Below, piece after piece: positions 34,841 through 44,336 of a stretch of 64,000 bases of DNA. The translations under genes and the position numbers were made by a program. This DNA comes from Sphingobacteriaceae bacterium (GTDB lineage: Bacteria > Bacteroidota > Bacteroidia > B-17B0 > Aurantibacillaceae). The stretch spans positions 124,001 through 188,000 of the forward strand of contig JADJXI010000020.1 of the NCBI GenBank assembly GCA_016715905.1, written 5' to 3'. The notes below the pieces were generated by a model that saw only the letters and a list, made by a program, of their open reading frames with translations, made no database searches and was not told the origin of the DNA. The first letter of the stretch is position 1. Every line of letters starts with the position of its first letter.

Positions 34841-35614
34841 TTAAGCGTAAACCGTTAATTTACCTTCCCGGCAAAAGGCCATTAACTCAATGCCCAGTTC
34901 TTTAGAGAAATCAACGGCTAAACTGGAAGGTGCTGAAACCGCAGCCAAAGCCGGTATGCCGGCCATAAAACATTTGGAAACAATTTCATAACTCACGCGG
35001 CCGCTTACTAACAAAATATTGGCTTGTTCTAATTTTTCCTCCATTAATAGTGCGCCAACTACCTTGTCCACGGCGTTATGTCGTCCAATATCTTCCCGTA
35101 CAACCAGCATGTTTCCATTTTTATCAAAGGCTGCAGCGCCATGACAGCCCCCGGTTTTGGTAAATAAATTTTGATTTTTTTGCATGATCTCAAAGAGGGA
35201 CGGAATTTTAGTGTAAGGAATTTCAGATCGCTTGCTGATATTTCCGGCTCTTCCTTCAAATGAAGTTCTACCGCATATGCCGCAGGAGGCCACTGATAAT
35301 AACTGTCTTGAATTTAAATATCCGGTTCCTAATATTTCTTTATTGATATTTAAAGAAACACTATCAATTATTCCGGATTTATTATGTTGTATCACCATTT
35401 TCGGGTGAGGATTTTTTTTTCGGTAAATATCTTCACAATAAAGCAATCCTCTTACCAAATCCAATTCATGGCCGGGAGTTTGCATGGTAATGCTTAGGGG
35501 TTCAGAATTAATAATAATTTGAAGGGCTTGCTCTAAGAGTAAAGCATCCTCCACTTTTTTTTCTTCCCCTGTTGCACTAATTTTTTTGCCCTGATATATT
35601 TCGGATTGCTTCAA
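34841..35614 (-). CDS. fdhD: Formate dehydrogenase sulfurtransferase FdhD
   Basis: The 257-residue protein has the FdhD marks: V-A-S-C-G-I-C-G-R-T (the sulfur-carrying cysteine pair), T-G-G-C-H-G-A-A-A-F, R-E-D-I-G-R-H-N-A-V-D-K-V and V-S-G-R-V-S-Y-E-I-V-S-K. It transfers sulfur from the cysteine desulfurase to the molybdenum cofactor of formate dehydrogenase, matching fdhAB nearby. It overlaps the ligase gene upstream by 4 bases and ends eight bases from the convergent surface-protein gene. Confidence 0.96.
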   Translation of the reverse strand: MKQSEIYQGKKISATGEEKKVEDALLLEQALQIIINSEPLSITMQTPGHELDLVRGLLYCEDIYRKKNPHPKMVIQHNKSGIIDSVSLNINKEILGTGYLNSRQLLSVASCGICGRTSFEGRAGNISKRSEIPYTKIPSLFEIMQKNQNLFTKTGGCHGAAAFDKNGNMLVVREDIGRHNAVDKVVGALLMEEKLEQANILLVSGRVSYEIVSKCFMAGIPALAAVSAPSSLAVDFSKELGIELMAFCREGKLTVYA

Positions 35615-37290
35615 GATAATCCGGAAATTTTTCCTTCGCTGTCTATATCCATTCCTTCTGATGCCGGAATGGCTGGTAAGCCAGGCATACGCATCATATC
35701 ACCCAGAATCGGAATTAAAAAGCCGGCTCCGGCTGCAATTTCAAATTCACGCACGGTAATTTTAAATCCGGTTGGCCTGCCACGTAATGCTTCATTATCT
35801 GAAAATGATTTTTGCGTTTTAGCCATACAAATGGGCAAATGGCTTAATCCTAAATTTTCAATTCGTTTCAATCCGGTAAGCGCTTCTTTGGCATACACAA
35901 CACCATCAGCCCCGTAAATTTCTTTGGCAATTTTTTCTATTTTTTCTTTCACCGGTGAATTCCAATCGTAAAGTGGTTTGAAATTACTTTTACCGCTTTC
36001 TACTGCAGCTACAACGGCTTCGGCTAATTTAGCAGTTCCTGCACCGCCTTTGGCCCATCCTTCTGACTTCACGGCCTGAACACCCATGTCGGCACATTTT
36101 TTAATAATTAAATTAACTTCTTCTTCGCTGTCTGTGTGCCTGCTATTAATAGCAACTACAGGTTGTAAACCAAACTTCTTAATATTTTCAATGTGTTTTT
36201 CAAGATTTGCAAATCCTTTTTCAACGCGTTCCATGTTTGGCGTATCGTATTCTTCCGGATTGGCTCCGCCATGATGACGTAATGCGCGAATGGTAGCCAC
36301 TAACACAGTTGCTTTTGGTTTTAATCCGGCGTAAGCACATTTAATATCCAGGAATTTTTCTGCTCCTAAGTCGGCACCAAATCCGGCTTCGGTTACCACG
36401 TAATTACTTAAACTTAATCCCATTTTTGTAGCAATGATGGTATTGGTTCCTTGCGCAATATTGGCAAAAGGTCCACCGTGTATAATTGCGGGATTTCCTT
36501 CTAGGGTTTGTACTAAATTCGGACGAATAGCATCTTTTAATAAAATAGCCATGGCTCCTTGCGCTTTTAAATCACGCGCATAAATAGGTTTGCGATCATA
36601 CGTAAAGCCAATAAAAATATTTCCGAGACGAGTCTTTAAATCATTTATGTCTTTACTCATACATAAAATGGCCATTACTTCACTGGCGGGCGTAATATTA
36701 AATCCGTTTTCGCGAGGCACACCATTACCTGTGCCGCCTAAACCAATTACAATTTGACGTAAGGAACGATCATTCATATCCATTACCCTTTTCCATAAAA
36801 TGGTGCGAGGATCTATGCCTAGATTTCCGGATTTGTTTTGAATATTATTATCTATTAAAGCAGCCAATAAATTATTTGCTTTTTCTATAGCAGAAAAGTC
36901 GCCTGTGAAATGCAAATTAATATCTTCCATAGGTACCACCTGAGAATAACCACCACCTGCGGCCCCACCTTTAATACCAAAAACCGGACCCAAAGAAGGT
37001 TCTCTCAAAACTGCAGTAGCTTGTTTACCGATATGGTTTAATCCTTCAGTAAGACCAATGGAGACCGTTGTTTTTCCTTCTCCGGCAGGAGTTGGCGTTA
37101 ATGCGGAAACCAATATTAAATTATTTTGAGCAACTTTTTTATCATCGATTAAATGAAGAGGGAGTTTGGCCTTGTATTTGCCGTACATATCAATATCATC
37201 TTCGCTTACTTTTAATTTGGCGGCTATTTTTGAAATGTGCTGAAGTTTTGCAGCTTGGGCAATTTCTAAATCTGAAGGTACTTTGCTCAT
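35611..37290 (-). CDS. fhs: Formate-tetrahydrofolate ligase
   Basis: The 559-residue enzyme makes 10-formyl-tetrahydrofolate from formate, ATP and tetrahydrofolate. Marks are the P-loop T-P-A-G-E-G-K-T-T (about residues 66-74), L-R-E-P-S-L-G-P-V-F-G-I-K-G-G-A-A-G-G-G, D-I-N-L-H-F-T-G-D, and M-R-M-P-G-L-P at the end. Length is normal. With fdhD directly downstream and fdhAB close by, it forms a formate node: formate can be charged onto folate or oxidised to CO2. Confidence 0.97.
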   Translation of the reverse strand: MSKVPSDLEIAQAAKLQHISKIAAKLKVSEDDIDMYGKYKAKLPLHLIDDKKVAQNNLILVSALTPTPAGEGKTTVSIGLTEGLNHIGKQATAVLREPSLGPVFGIKGGAAGGGYSQVVPMEDINLHFTGDFSAIEKANNLLAALIDNNIQNKSGNLGIDPRTILWKRVMDMNDRSLRQIVIGLGGTGNGVPRENGFNITPASEVMAILCMSKDINDLKTRLGNIFIGFTYDRKPIYARDLKAQGAMAILLKDAIRPNLVQTLEGNPAIIHGGPFANIAQGTNTIIATKMGLSLSNYVVTEAGFGADLGAEKFLDIKCAYAGLKPKATVLVATIRALRHHGGANPEEYDTPNMERVEKGFANLEKHIENIKKFGLQPVVAINSRHTDSEEEVNLIIKKCADMGVQAVKSEGWAKGGAGTAKLAEAVVAAVESGKSNFKPLYDWNSPVKEKIEKIAKEIYGADGVVYAKEALTGLKRIENLGLSHLPICMAKTQKSFSDNEALRGRPTGFKITVREFEIAAGAGFLIPILGDMMRMPGLPAIPASEGMDIDSEGKISGLS

Positions 37291-37486
37291 CGTGATTGGT
37301 TTTTTAATTTAGGTTTGAATTTAACTTATAATGGTTTAATTGGTGATAGTTATTTTTAATCCAATCGAAGGTATAAGTTTTTTTAAGCAAAGTCAACTAA
37401 ATAACAACTTTCAAATGCTTAATTGGCAATGAATTACAAAAGTATTGGATTTAATGCCAAAATAGAAAAAAGTTTATGTTCTAATG

Positions 37487-38374
37487 TTACCAAATGTGCC
37501 ATTGACTTTGAGCATCATTAAGTATTATTTTTTTTCTTCCAAAAAGCATTCTTCCACCAATGAATACGGGTAAAGCAGCCATAGAAATACTACTTATTTG
37601 CTGTGCTTTATTAAAATTAAAAGACGAGCCTTCAAAAGAAATAACAGGAGAAATTACTAAAGCAGAAAAAACGGAGGCCGCCATTCCCCAAGCCATAACT
37701 TTATTCCAGGTTTTTCTGTTTATTTTAATGGAATGCAAATCGCTGTATGCAATTTTTTGTGTATTTAAAGGAAACGTATCTCGACCGCTTTCTAAAAAAT
37801 AATTTTGTGCGATTCGATTTGAATCTAGAAAAATAGTATCTCCTTTGATTAAAAGAAATCCACCTTTGTGCTTCGTAAAATCTGAATTGTTTTTTGTTTT
37901 ACTCTTGATTTTAATATTGTCAAATCGATTAATGTTTTTACTTTTATTGGAATGACTAAACCATAAAAAAGAATAAGCAGCCGTATCATTTCCGATTCGA
38001 ATATTTTTTAAAGTGTTTTTCAGATGTAAGGAAAGTGTTTTGGGAGATGTATTTGTTTTAACCTCATACCAGAAAATTTTTGTGGAATCTTTAAAATGAT
38101 AATTAAGAATTAGCAATTCACCAATTAGTTTAAACTTAGCCGATGAATCTAATGCCGAATCAACTAAAGTTTTTTGAATGCATGTTCCATCACTTTTAAA
38201 TTGAATAGAAGAACTAGAATTATTTTCCTGAACAAGATTTAATAAAATAGGGGAAGAATCGCTTAAATTTTGGGTGAAGTGCCAAGGTTGTTGTATTAAT
38301 TGCTTATACAGATTTTGTGAAAGTCCGTTCAGCATTAAAATAGTGAATAGGGTAATTAAAACCGATTTTCTCAA
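37487..38374 (-). CDS. Hypothetical exported protein
   Basis: The 295-residue protein begins with a signal peptide (M-R-K-S-V-L-I-T-L-F-T-I-L-M-L-N-G-L-S-Q). It has a lipocalin-like opening (L-I-Q-Q-P-W-H-F-T, then F-K-S-D-G-T-C and F-K-L-I-G-E-L-L-I-L) and, near residues 233-275, one or two hydrophobic segments. I do not recognise a family beyond a possible lipocalin-like domain. It stands 14 bases after the ferredoxin gene on the same strand. The gap 37291-37486 holds nothing I can support. Confidence 0.6.
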   Translation of the reverse strand: MRKSVLITLFTILMLNGLSQNLYKQLIQQPWHFTQNLSDSSPILLNLVQENNSSSSIQFKSDGTCIQKTLVDSALDSSAKFKLIGELLILNYHFKDSTKIFWYEVKTNTSPKTLSLHLKNTLKNIRIGNDTAAYSFLWFSHSNKSKNINRFDNIKIKSKTKNNSDFTKHKGGFLLIKGDTIFLDSNRIAQNYFLESGRDTFPLNTQKIAYSDLHSIKINRKTWNKVMAWGMAASVFSALVISPVISFEGSSFNFNKAQQISSISMAALPVFIGGRMLFGRKKIILNDAQSQWHIW

Positions 38375-38388
38375 GTGTAAAAAATTTA

Positions 38389-38718
38389 TCAGGCTAAACC
38401 ATCACCCATAATTTTAACTTTTAATCCGTTCATTTCCGGATTTAATTTTAATTGGCAGGATAATCTGGACGTATCCGTAATATTAGGTAAGGTATCAAGC
38501 ATGGCGTATTCGTCTTCACTAATAGCAGGAAGATTAACCGAGTCAGACAATACTTCAACGTGGCAAGTTGCGCATAAGGCCATCCCTCCGCAAGTTGCAA
38601 GTATGTCGTATTCATTGCCCTTTAAAAATTCCATGAGACTCAAACCCATATCTGTTGGTGCAATTAATTCTGTTTCTTTTTCATTTTGATCGATTACAAT
38701 TATTTTTATGTCTTTCAT
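38389..38718 (-). CDS. [2Fe-2S] ferredoxin
   Basis: The 109-residue protein has four cluster cysteines in the spacing C43-x5-C49-x2-C52-x35-C88 (A-T-C-G-G-M-A-L-C-A-T-C-H-V). This is the adrenodoxin-type pattern used in monooxygenase and Fe-S assembly systems. The redox partner cannot be told from the neighbours. Confidence 0.92.
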   Translation of the reverse strand: MKDIKIIVIDQNEKETELIAPTDMGLSLMEFLKGNEYDILATCGGMALCATCHVEVLSDSVNLPAISEDEYAMLDTLPNITDTSRLSCQLKLNPEMNGLKVKIMGDGLA

Positions 38719-38770
38719 TAGTCTAAAATAAAGCAGTGGTTAAACTATCGGTATTAGTATGGTGGTACAA

Positions 38771-39175
38771 TTAATTTTTTTCCTGACACAATTCAATTAG
38801 AATTCCGTTGGTAGATTTCGGATGTAAAAAACAAATTCTTTTATTATCTGCACCGTCTTTCGGACTTTGATGAATTAATTCAAAACCTTCTTCTTTTAAG
38901 CGGGTCATTTCTTCCTCAATATTATCCACTTCAAATGCAATGTGATGCATGCCTTCACCTTTTTTCTCAATAAATTTTGCAATGGCGCTTTCTGAATTAG
39001 AAGCTTCCAGCAATTCTATTTTAGAATCGCCGATTTGAAAAAAAGAAGTCATTACTCCTTCACTTTCCACTGTTTCAGATTTATAGTGACTTTTGCCGAA
39101 TAATTTTTTAAATAATTCGTTACTGGATTGAATGTTTTTAACAGCGAAACCCAGATGCTCAATTTTTTTAATCAT
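38771..39175 (-). CDS. mce: Methylmalonyl-CoA epimerase
   Basis: From the ATG at 39175 (M-I-K-K-I-E-H-L-G-F-A-V) the protein has 134 residues; five more upstream residues duplicate the start and would deepen the overlap. It is a single VOC domain with metal ligands in I-E-H-L, G-M-H-H-I-A-F-E-V and the terminal G-I-L-I-E-L-C-Q-E. It converts (S)- to (R)-methylmalonyl-CoA in propionate metabolism. The mutase is not in the window. The start overlaps the end of the J-domain gene by 8 bases. Confidence 0.88.
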   Translation of the reverse strand: MIKKIEHLGFAVKNIQSSNELFKKLFGKSHYKSETVESEGVMTSFFQIGDSKIELLEASNSESAIAKFIEKKGEGMHHIAFEVDNIEEEMTRLKEEGFELIHQSPKDGADNKRICFLHPKSTNGILIELCQEKN

Positions 39176-40082
39176 AATTTTTTTTATCAAAAAATTCCTG
39201 TTCGTTTATTTTTGTGAAGCCCTCATTAATGCCGGAAACCAAAGTTAATTCATTTAACGCATTTATTTCAAAAGGCACGTCGTTTTTATAAAATTCTTTG
39301 TTTTGTGTGAATCCGCCGGGTTTATTAGCCTTATTTATTTTTGAGGGCTTCCAGTTTTTACCTAAAGAATAACGAATATTAAATAACTGACCGGGTAATT
39401 GTGTGATTTCTGCTAAAAAACCATCAGCTATGTAAACGCTTCTCACAAATTCCTTTTCATTAAATAAAAGAAAAACGGCATCGTTTCCGGTTTGATTTTT
39501 AATGGTAAGATTTACTTTTGCGTTTAAATTATATTGCATTTTACCAAAATGTTCCTGATAGGGAGAATCACCCATTTTAAGTCCGGAGAAGGAAGCTTCA
39601 ATGATAGGGTTTGTATTTTCAATCGGTGGTTTTGAGTCAGCAGATAAATTTACAATGAGCAGAAATAAGGCAACGGCAAGCGGAGTAGCAAATAAAATAT
39701 ATTTGTATTCGTTATAATTTGTTTTTATTTCGTTAGGATTAACTTTTGGTATGGGATTTGTTTTGGCATATTTACGAATGTGTTCATCGTAATATTTTCT
39801 TCGTTTTAGCTCCTGTTCTTCAAAAGACCAATTTTTTGTTCCCGGTTTTTTATAATTCGTTTTGGTATTGGAGTTGCGATAGTATTTCAATTTCAGATCA
39901 TAAGATCTTCGCAAAGAAGGATTGCCTAAAATTTCGTAGGCTTTTCTGATTTTCCGAAATTGATCTTGACCATTTGGATTTTTGTCAGGATGAAAAAGTT
40001 TAGCCAATTTTCTGAAAGCCGCTTTAATTTCTGCTGCGGTGGCGTTTTCTTTTACGCCAAGTATTTCATAGTAATTTATCAA
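39168..40082 (-). CDS. J-domain protein with membrane anchor
   Basis: I start this at the TTG at 40082, giving M-I-N-Y-Y-E-I-L-G-V, the standard opening of a J domain, three bases after the aldehyde dehydrogenase stop; a TTG at 40100 is also open. The J domain (about residues 1-65) has the H-P-D motif in L-F-H-P-D-K-N-P. A basic linker, one transmembrane segment (about 130-148) and a C-terminal soluble domain of unknown type follow. It is likely a DnaK cochaperone tethered to the inner membrane. Confidence 0.82.
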   Translation of the reverse strand: MINYYEILGVKENATAAEIKAAFRKLAKLFHPDKNPNGQDQFRKIRKAYEILGNPSLRRSYDLKLKYYRNSNTKTNYKKPGTKNWSFEEQELKRRKYYDEHIRKYAKTNPIPKVNPNEIKTNYNEYKYILFATPLAVALFLLIVNLSADSKPPIENTNPIIEASFSGLKMGDSPYQEHFGKMQYNLNAKVNLTIKNQTGNDAVFLLFNEKEFVRSVYIADGFLAEITQLPGQLFNIRYSLGKNWKPSKINKANKPGGFTQNKEFYKNDVPFEINALNELTLVSGINEGFTKINEQEFFDKKNYD

Positions 40083-40084
40083 AA

Positions 40085-41527
40085 TTAATAGCGGATACAA
40101 ACATTTTTAGGCTCGGTAAAGAATTCAATGGCCTCAAATCCTCCTTCTCGCCCAACGCCACTTGCTTTTACCCCGCCAAACGGCGTTCTTAAGTCACGAA
40201 GCAACCAGCAATTTATCCAAACAATACCGGCGTGAATTTGCGCGGCAACTTGATGAGCACGACTTAAATTCTCGGTCCACACGGTACTCGCTAAACCGTA
40301 CATGGTTGCGTTTGCTAACTGAATTGCTTCTTCATCCGTATCAAAGGGCTGAATGGTTACAACGGGTCCGAATATTTCTTCCTGATTTGTTCTGCAGTTT
40401 TGATTTAATCCTTCAATTACTGTAGGAGAAATATAATAACCTTCACTTAATTCGGCACTTGGAACTACCAATTCGCCTCCACAAAGCACTTTTCCTCCTT
40501 CTTGTTTTGCCAATTCTATATAAGATAATATTTTATCACGATGACCTTTACTTACTACTGCTCCAATTTTTGTTTTTTCATTTTGAGGATCACCAACAGT
40601 TAATTCTTTAACCTTGGCCACAAATTCAGTTTTAAATTTATCATAAATTTTTCGTTCAACAAGAATTCTGGAACCACACAAACAAATTTGTCCTTGATTA
40701 CTAAAAGACGATAATAAAGTAGTACTCATCATTTTTTCAAAATTGCAATCTGCAAATATGATATTTGGATTTTTGCCACCAAGTTCTAGAGATAATTTTT
40801 TAAACATGGGTGCGGCAATGGAAGCAATTTGTTTTCCGGTTGTAGTTCCACCGGTAAAGGAAATAAGCGGAATATCTTTATGCGAAACTATGGCATTACC
40901 AACCTTAGCACCTAAGCCGTGCACAATATTCAACACACCGGGAGGCAAGCCGGCTTCAATACAAATTTCAGATAATAAAAATGCGGTCATTGGAGTTACC
41001 TCGCTTGGTTTTGCAACAACAGTGCAGCCGGCAGCAAGAGCCGGAGCAATTTTCCAGCTAAATAAATATAAGGGTAAATTCCAGGGCGAGATGCATCCGG
41101 CAACGCCAACGGCTTGTTTTAATGTATAGTTAATAGCAGTATCTTCCATACTATGCGAATGAGATGCAAAATGTAAAATACCCGTACCGTAAAAATTGAA
41201 ATTTGCAGCGGCTCGTGGAATATCAACCGACTTAGCTAATTTTAAGGGTTTACCGTTGTCGATACTTTCGGCAAGAGCCAATTTATCTAAATTTTTTAAG
41301 ATTAAATTTGAAATTTGAATCAGTATTTGAGATCTTTTATCTTTTGAGGTATTGCTCCATTCCTTAAAGGCAGCTTTTGCCGCTGCATACGCCAGTTCAA
41401 CATCCTGTTCATCACTATCCGGAATGTAAGAATAAACTTTTCCGTTTGAAGGGTTGTAGTTATCCAAATAGGATTTGGAAATAGGTTCAATTAACTTTCC
41501 GTTAATATAATTTTTAATATACACCAT
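40085..41527 (-). CDS. Aldehyde dehydrogenase
   Basis: The 480-residue NAD(P)-dependent enzyme has the catalytic glutamate in L-E-L-G-G-K-N-P, the nucleophile cysteine in Q-G-Q-I-C-L-C-G-S-R, the G-x-x-x-x-G cofactor loop (F-T-G-G-T-T-T-G-K-Q) and the C-terminal P-F-G-G-V-K-A-S-G-V-G-R-E-G-G. The overall type is like 2-hydroxymuconic semialdehyde or betaine aldehyde dehydrogenases; the true substrate is unknown. The J-domain gene follows almost without a gap. Confidence 0.92.
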   Translation of the reverse strand: MVYIKNYINGKLIEPISKSYLDNYNPSNGKVYSYIPDSDEQDVELAYAAAKAAFKEWSNTSKDKRSQILIQISNLILKNLDKLALAESIDNGKPLKLAKSVDIPRAAANFNFYGTGILHFASHSHSMEDTAINYTLKQAVGVAGCISPWNLPLYLFSWKIAPALAAGCTVVAKPSEVTPMTAFLLSEICIEAGLPPGVLNIVHGLGAKVGNAIVSHKDIPLISFTGGTTTGKQIASIAAPMFKKLSLELGGKNPNIIFADCNFEKMMSTTLLSSFSNQGQICLCGSRILVERKIYDKFKTEFVAKVKELTVGDPQNEKTKIGAVVSKGHRDKILSYIELAKQEGGKVLCGGELVVPSAELSEGYYISPTVIEGLNQNCRTNQEEIFGPVVTIQPFDTDEEAIQLANATMYGLASTVWTENLSRAHQVAAQIHAGIVWINCWLLRDLRTPFGGVKASGVGREGGFEAIEFFTEPKNVCIRY

Positions 41528-41608
41528 AAAATTAGCTCCATAAAGATACTAAATTTAATGTGTATTGATTATAGTGCTGAGCTTACATTTTTTAAATATT
41601 TGACAGAG

Positions 41609-42181
41609 TTAAAGTTGGAAAACTGACTTTACATCCACACGGTATTGTTTAATTTTTATTAAGATGTAAAATGACTCAATTTGCGAAATTAATGTCCATA
41701 CAAAGGCTACATTAAAAACTATTTGCGCTTCATTTCCGACTAAACGATTAAGTACAACTAATACAAATAAGACCGACCTAACTTTAATCGCGTAGGTATT
41801 TAGTGCCAGGTGATTTTTAAATTTAATATAACAGAGCAAGTGAAGACCCATTTCGAGTACTAGTAAAATTAAGAGTAGGGTCATATTGGATTGAATAAAT
41901 TCAGTTTCATTAAAGGCTAAATAAAAAAACACGCTCAACCAAAAAAACAAACCGGTTTGGGCACTATATTGACGAAGTTTTCTGGAATATAGTTTATGTT
42001 TCCTGGCTAAATAGGCATCCATTAAATCAAAAGTTAATGTTACTAATAAGGCAAGGGTTATTAAAAATGACGAAAATGGAATTGAAATAAAAACCTGAGA
42101 TAAAATTCCAAAAGCTAAAATCAATCTGCTTTTGGCAATCAGAAAATGAACCGGATTAAAATGTTGTAATGTTGTTTTCAT
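41609..42181 (-). CDS. CDP-alcohol phosphatidyltransferase-like membrane protein, degenerate site
   Basis: The 190-residue protein has about five membrane segments. It keeps the first half of the CDP-alcohol phosphatidyltransferase signature (F-D-L-M-D-A-Y-L-A-R, matching D-x2-D-G/A-x2-A-R), but the second half (G-x3-D-x3-D after eight residues) is replaced by L-R-Q-Y-S-A-Q-T-G. Those aspartates bind metal and catalyse, so this is probably an inactive relative or a repurposed protein. It stands alone between the aldehyde dehydrogenase and helicase genes, with a 226-base gap upstream. Confidence 0.5.
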   Translation of the reverse strand: MKTTLQHFNPVHFLIAKSRLILAFGILSQVFISIPFSSFLITLALLVTLTFDLMDAYLARKHKLYSRKLRQYSAQTGLFFWLSVFFYLAFNETEFIQSNMTLLLILLVLEMGLHLLCYIKFKNHLALNTYAIKVRSVLFVLVVLNRLVGNEAQIVFNVAFVWTLISQIESFYILIKIKQYRVDVKSVFQL

Positions 42182-42407
42182 ATTAAATTAGTTTTGTTGC
42201 CACAAATTTATTGGAAGAGCAAGGGACTGTTTTGCGGAATAATGGCTCACAATAAGTAGGATTTGTGTGATTTGCAGAAGGAATTAATTTTGATAAAAAC
42301 TCCATATGTGAATTTGCATTTTTTGCAAATATGATAGATTTAATGCCAATAAAATGCGAATATTAGAAGGGGAATGCGGTAAAAAATAAAAATAAAATCG
42401 CAAGGAA

Positions 42408-44336
42408 TTAAGCCCATTCCCAAGCAGAACGATAGGCTCCATTTTTCTCACAGTATTCTAAGAAAGCAGCGTAGAATGGATGAACACCAACGGTGGCACT
42501 GTCTCCAATAATTACCAGTTTTTTCTTGGCTCGGGTAATTGCTACATTCATTCTTCGTAAATCGGATAAGAACCCAATTTCTTTTTTATCATTACTTCTA
42601 ACTAAAGAAATATAAATTACATCCCTTTCTTCACCCTGAAAGCCATCAATTGTTTTAATATTAAGCGAGGCTAATTTATTCGTATTTAAAGGGAAAGCCG
42701 ATTGATTATCTTTTAACCATTCAATTTGTTCTTTATAAGGAGCTATGATGCCAACATCCACGGCAGGGTATTCGGGATAATCCATGTACTCGGTTAATAA
42801 TTGTTGCAGATGTAAATACACCAACTCTCCTTCTTTTGGATTGGAGAAACTCAATGATTCCGGATTTTGAATTTCATCATAATTACATCCTGCAGTGTCA
42901 ATAAATTCTATGCTTTTATGCAGTAAACTTTCCTCATTATTTACTAAACAATTTTCGATTACGCTGGCATCTGCAGTTAATTTACCTTGGTAAAAATATT
43001 CATTACTAAAACCCATTATGGCATTACTCATACGATATTGGTGATTCAATAATACAACGGTATTTTGTAATAGCATTGTTTTATCAAATAAGGTTTCAGC
43101 TAATCCCATTTTTTTGGCCTGAACACTTTTTACAACAGGAGGTAACTGAAAGTGGTCTCCACTAAGAATGATACGTTCGCACTTCAAAAGAGGTATCCAA
43201 ACCATGGGTTCAAGAGCCTGTGATGCTTCATCAAAAAATAAGGTTCTGAATTTTTTGCGCGCCATATTTTTAGAATTACTACTAACAGGTGTACAACATA
43301 TTACCTGAGCAGTTTTAAATAAATCATCTGTGATGTGATCTTCCAATAAGCGTGCTTCTTTTAAACAATTACGCGCTTCGGTATAAAACGTTGCTCTTTG
43401 TTTGGCATCTTCCTTACCAAATACTCTTTTGTATTTGCCGGCCATTCTGAAATATTCTTCGGCGGTTCTTCGTAAATTTTTTATGTCTTTGAAAAAAGGC
43501 GATGAATTTAACCGACCATCAATACTGCATTGTTGTAAATCATCTGATATTCTGGCCGGATGACCTAAGCGTAAAACCTGAATGCCCTTTTGAAATAACT
43601 TTTCAGTAATTAAATCAACGGCTGTATTGGTTGGCGCACATACCAATATTTGATTTTCTGTTTGCAATGTAATTCGAATAGCTTCTATAAGTGTTGTGGT
43701 TTTACCGGTACCAGGAGGGCCGTGAACTATTCCAATATCATTTACCGAAAGTATATGTTGAAGTGCTTTGTTTTGCGATGTATTTAATTGTTGTACTTTA
43801 AAAATTGTTTCGTTTTTTGTAAATGAAATCTCAAGAGTTCCTTCTATCATTTCACGGAGTTCAGCCGTTCGGTTATTTCGTGCCTTGATTACATGATCTA
43901 AGGCGTTCTGCATCTCTTGATAACTGTTGTCGTCAAATTGAATATTAATTCCCAGTTTACCTTCAAAACACCAATCCGGTAACTCATCATATGGGACAAT
44001 TATTTTTAAAGTGTTTTTTGAGGCGTTTTTAATTATCGCCTGAAGTGTGTGCTGTTCATCAGAATAATTGCTGAACAAATTAATATTTTTTCCACTGCTA
44101 AATTGGTGCGGAGTGTCTACATGTGAGGTGCGTTCTATTTCCAACTGTAGATATTCGCCATTTCCTAGTTCTTCAGAATTGATTTTTACAGGATACCAGG
44201 TTAGTCCGTTTTTTCTTCGTTGATCAATCCCAACTCTTAAAAACTGGTCCTGATAAAGCCTGTAGTCTTCGTCACGTTCAATCTGAAGTGTTTCTTTGAG
44301 CTTGAGTAATCTTTGAATAGCTGCTGTATCAGACAT
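42408..44336 (-). CDS. Superfamily 1 DNA/RNA helicase, IGHMBP2/Upf1-like
   Basis: The 642-residue protein has a Walker A G-P-P-G-T-G-K-T-T (about residues 206-214), a Walker B T-L-F-F-D-E-A-S-Q-A, S-G-D-H-F-Q-L-P-P-V, L-L-N-H-Q-Y-R-M, D-G-F-Q-G-E-E-R-D-V and R-M-N-V-A-I-T-R-A-K-K. This is a complete motif set for the Upf1-like branch of SF1. An N-terminal beta-barrel-like domain precedes motif I. The start overlaps the stop of the hydroxylase gene (TAATG). The biological substrate is unknown. Confidence 0.93.
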   Translation of the reverse strand: MSDTAAIQRLLKLKETLQIERDEDYRLYQDQFLRVGIDQRRKNGLTWYPVKINSEELGNGEYLQLEIERTSHVDTPHQFSSGKNINLFSNYSDEQHTLQAIIKNASKNTLKIIVPYDELPDWCFEGKLGINIQFDDNSYQEMQNALDHVIKARNNRTAELREMIEGTLEISFTKNETIFKVQQLNTSQNKALQHILSVNDIGIVHGPPGTGKTTTLIEAIRITLQTENQILVCAPTNTAVDLITEKLFQKGIQVLRLGHPARISDDLQQCSIDGRLNSSPFFKDIKNLRRTAEEYFRMAGKYKRVFGKEDAKQRATFYTEARNCLKEARLLEDHITDDLFKTAQVICCTPVSSNSKNMARKKFRTLFFDEASQALEPMVWIPLLKCERIILSGDHFQLPPVVKSVQAKKMGLAETLFDKTMLLQNTVVLLNHQYRMSNAIMGFSNEYFYQGKLTADASVIENCLVNNEESLLHKSIEFIDTAGCNYDEIQNPESLSFSNPKEGELVYLHLQQLLTEYMDYPEYPAVDVGIIAPYKEQIEWLKDNQSAFPLNTNKLASLNIKTIDGFQGEERDVIYISLVRSNDKKEIGFLSDLRRMNVAITRAKKKLVIIGDSATVGVHPFYAAFLEYCEKNGAYRSAWEWA

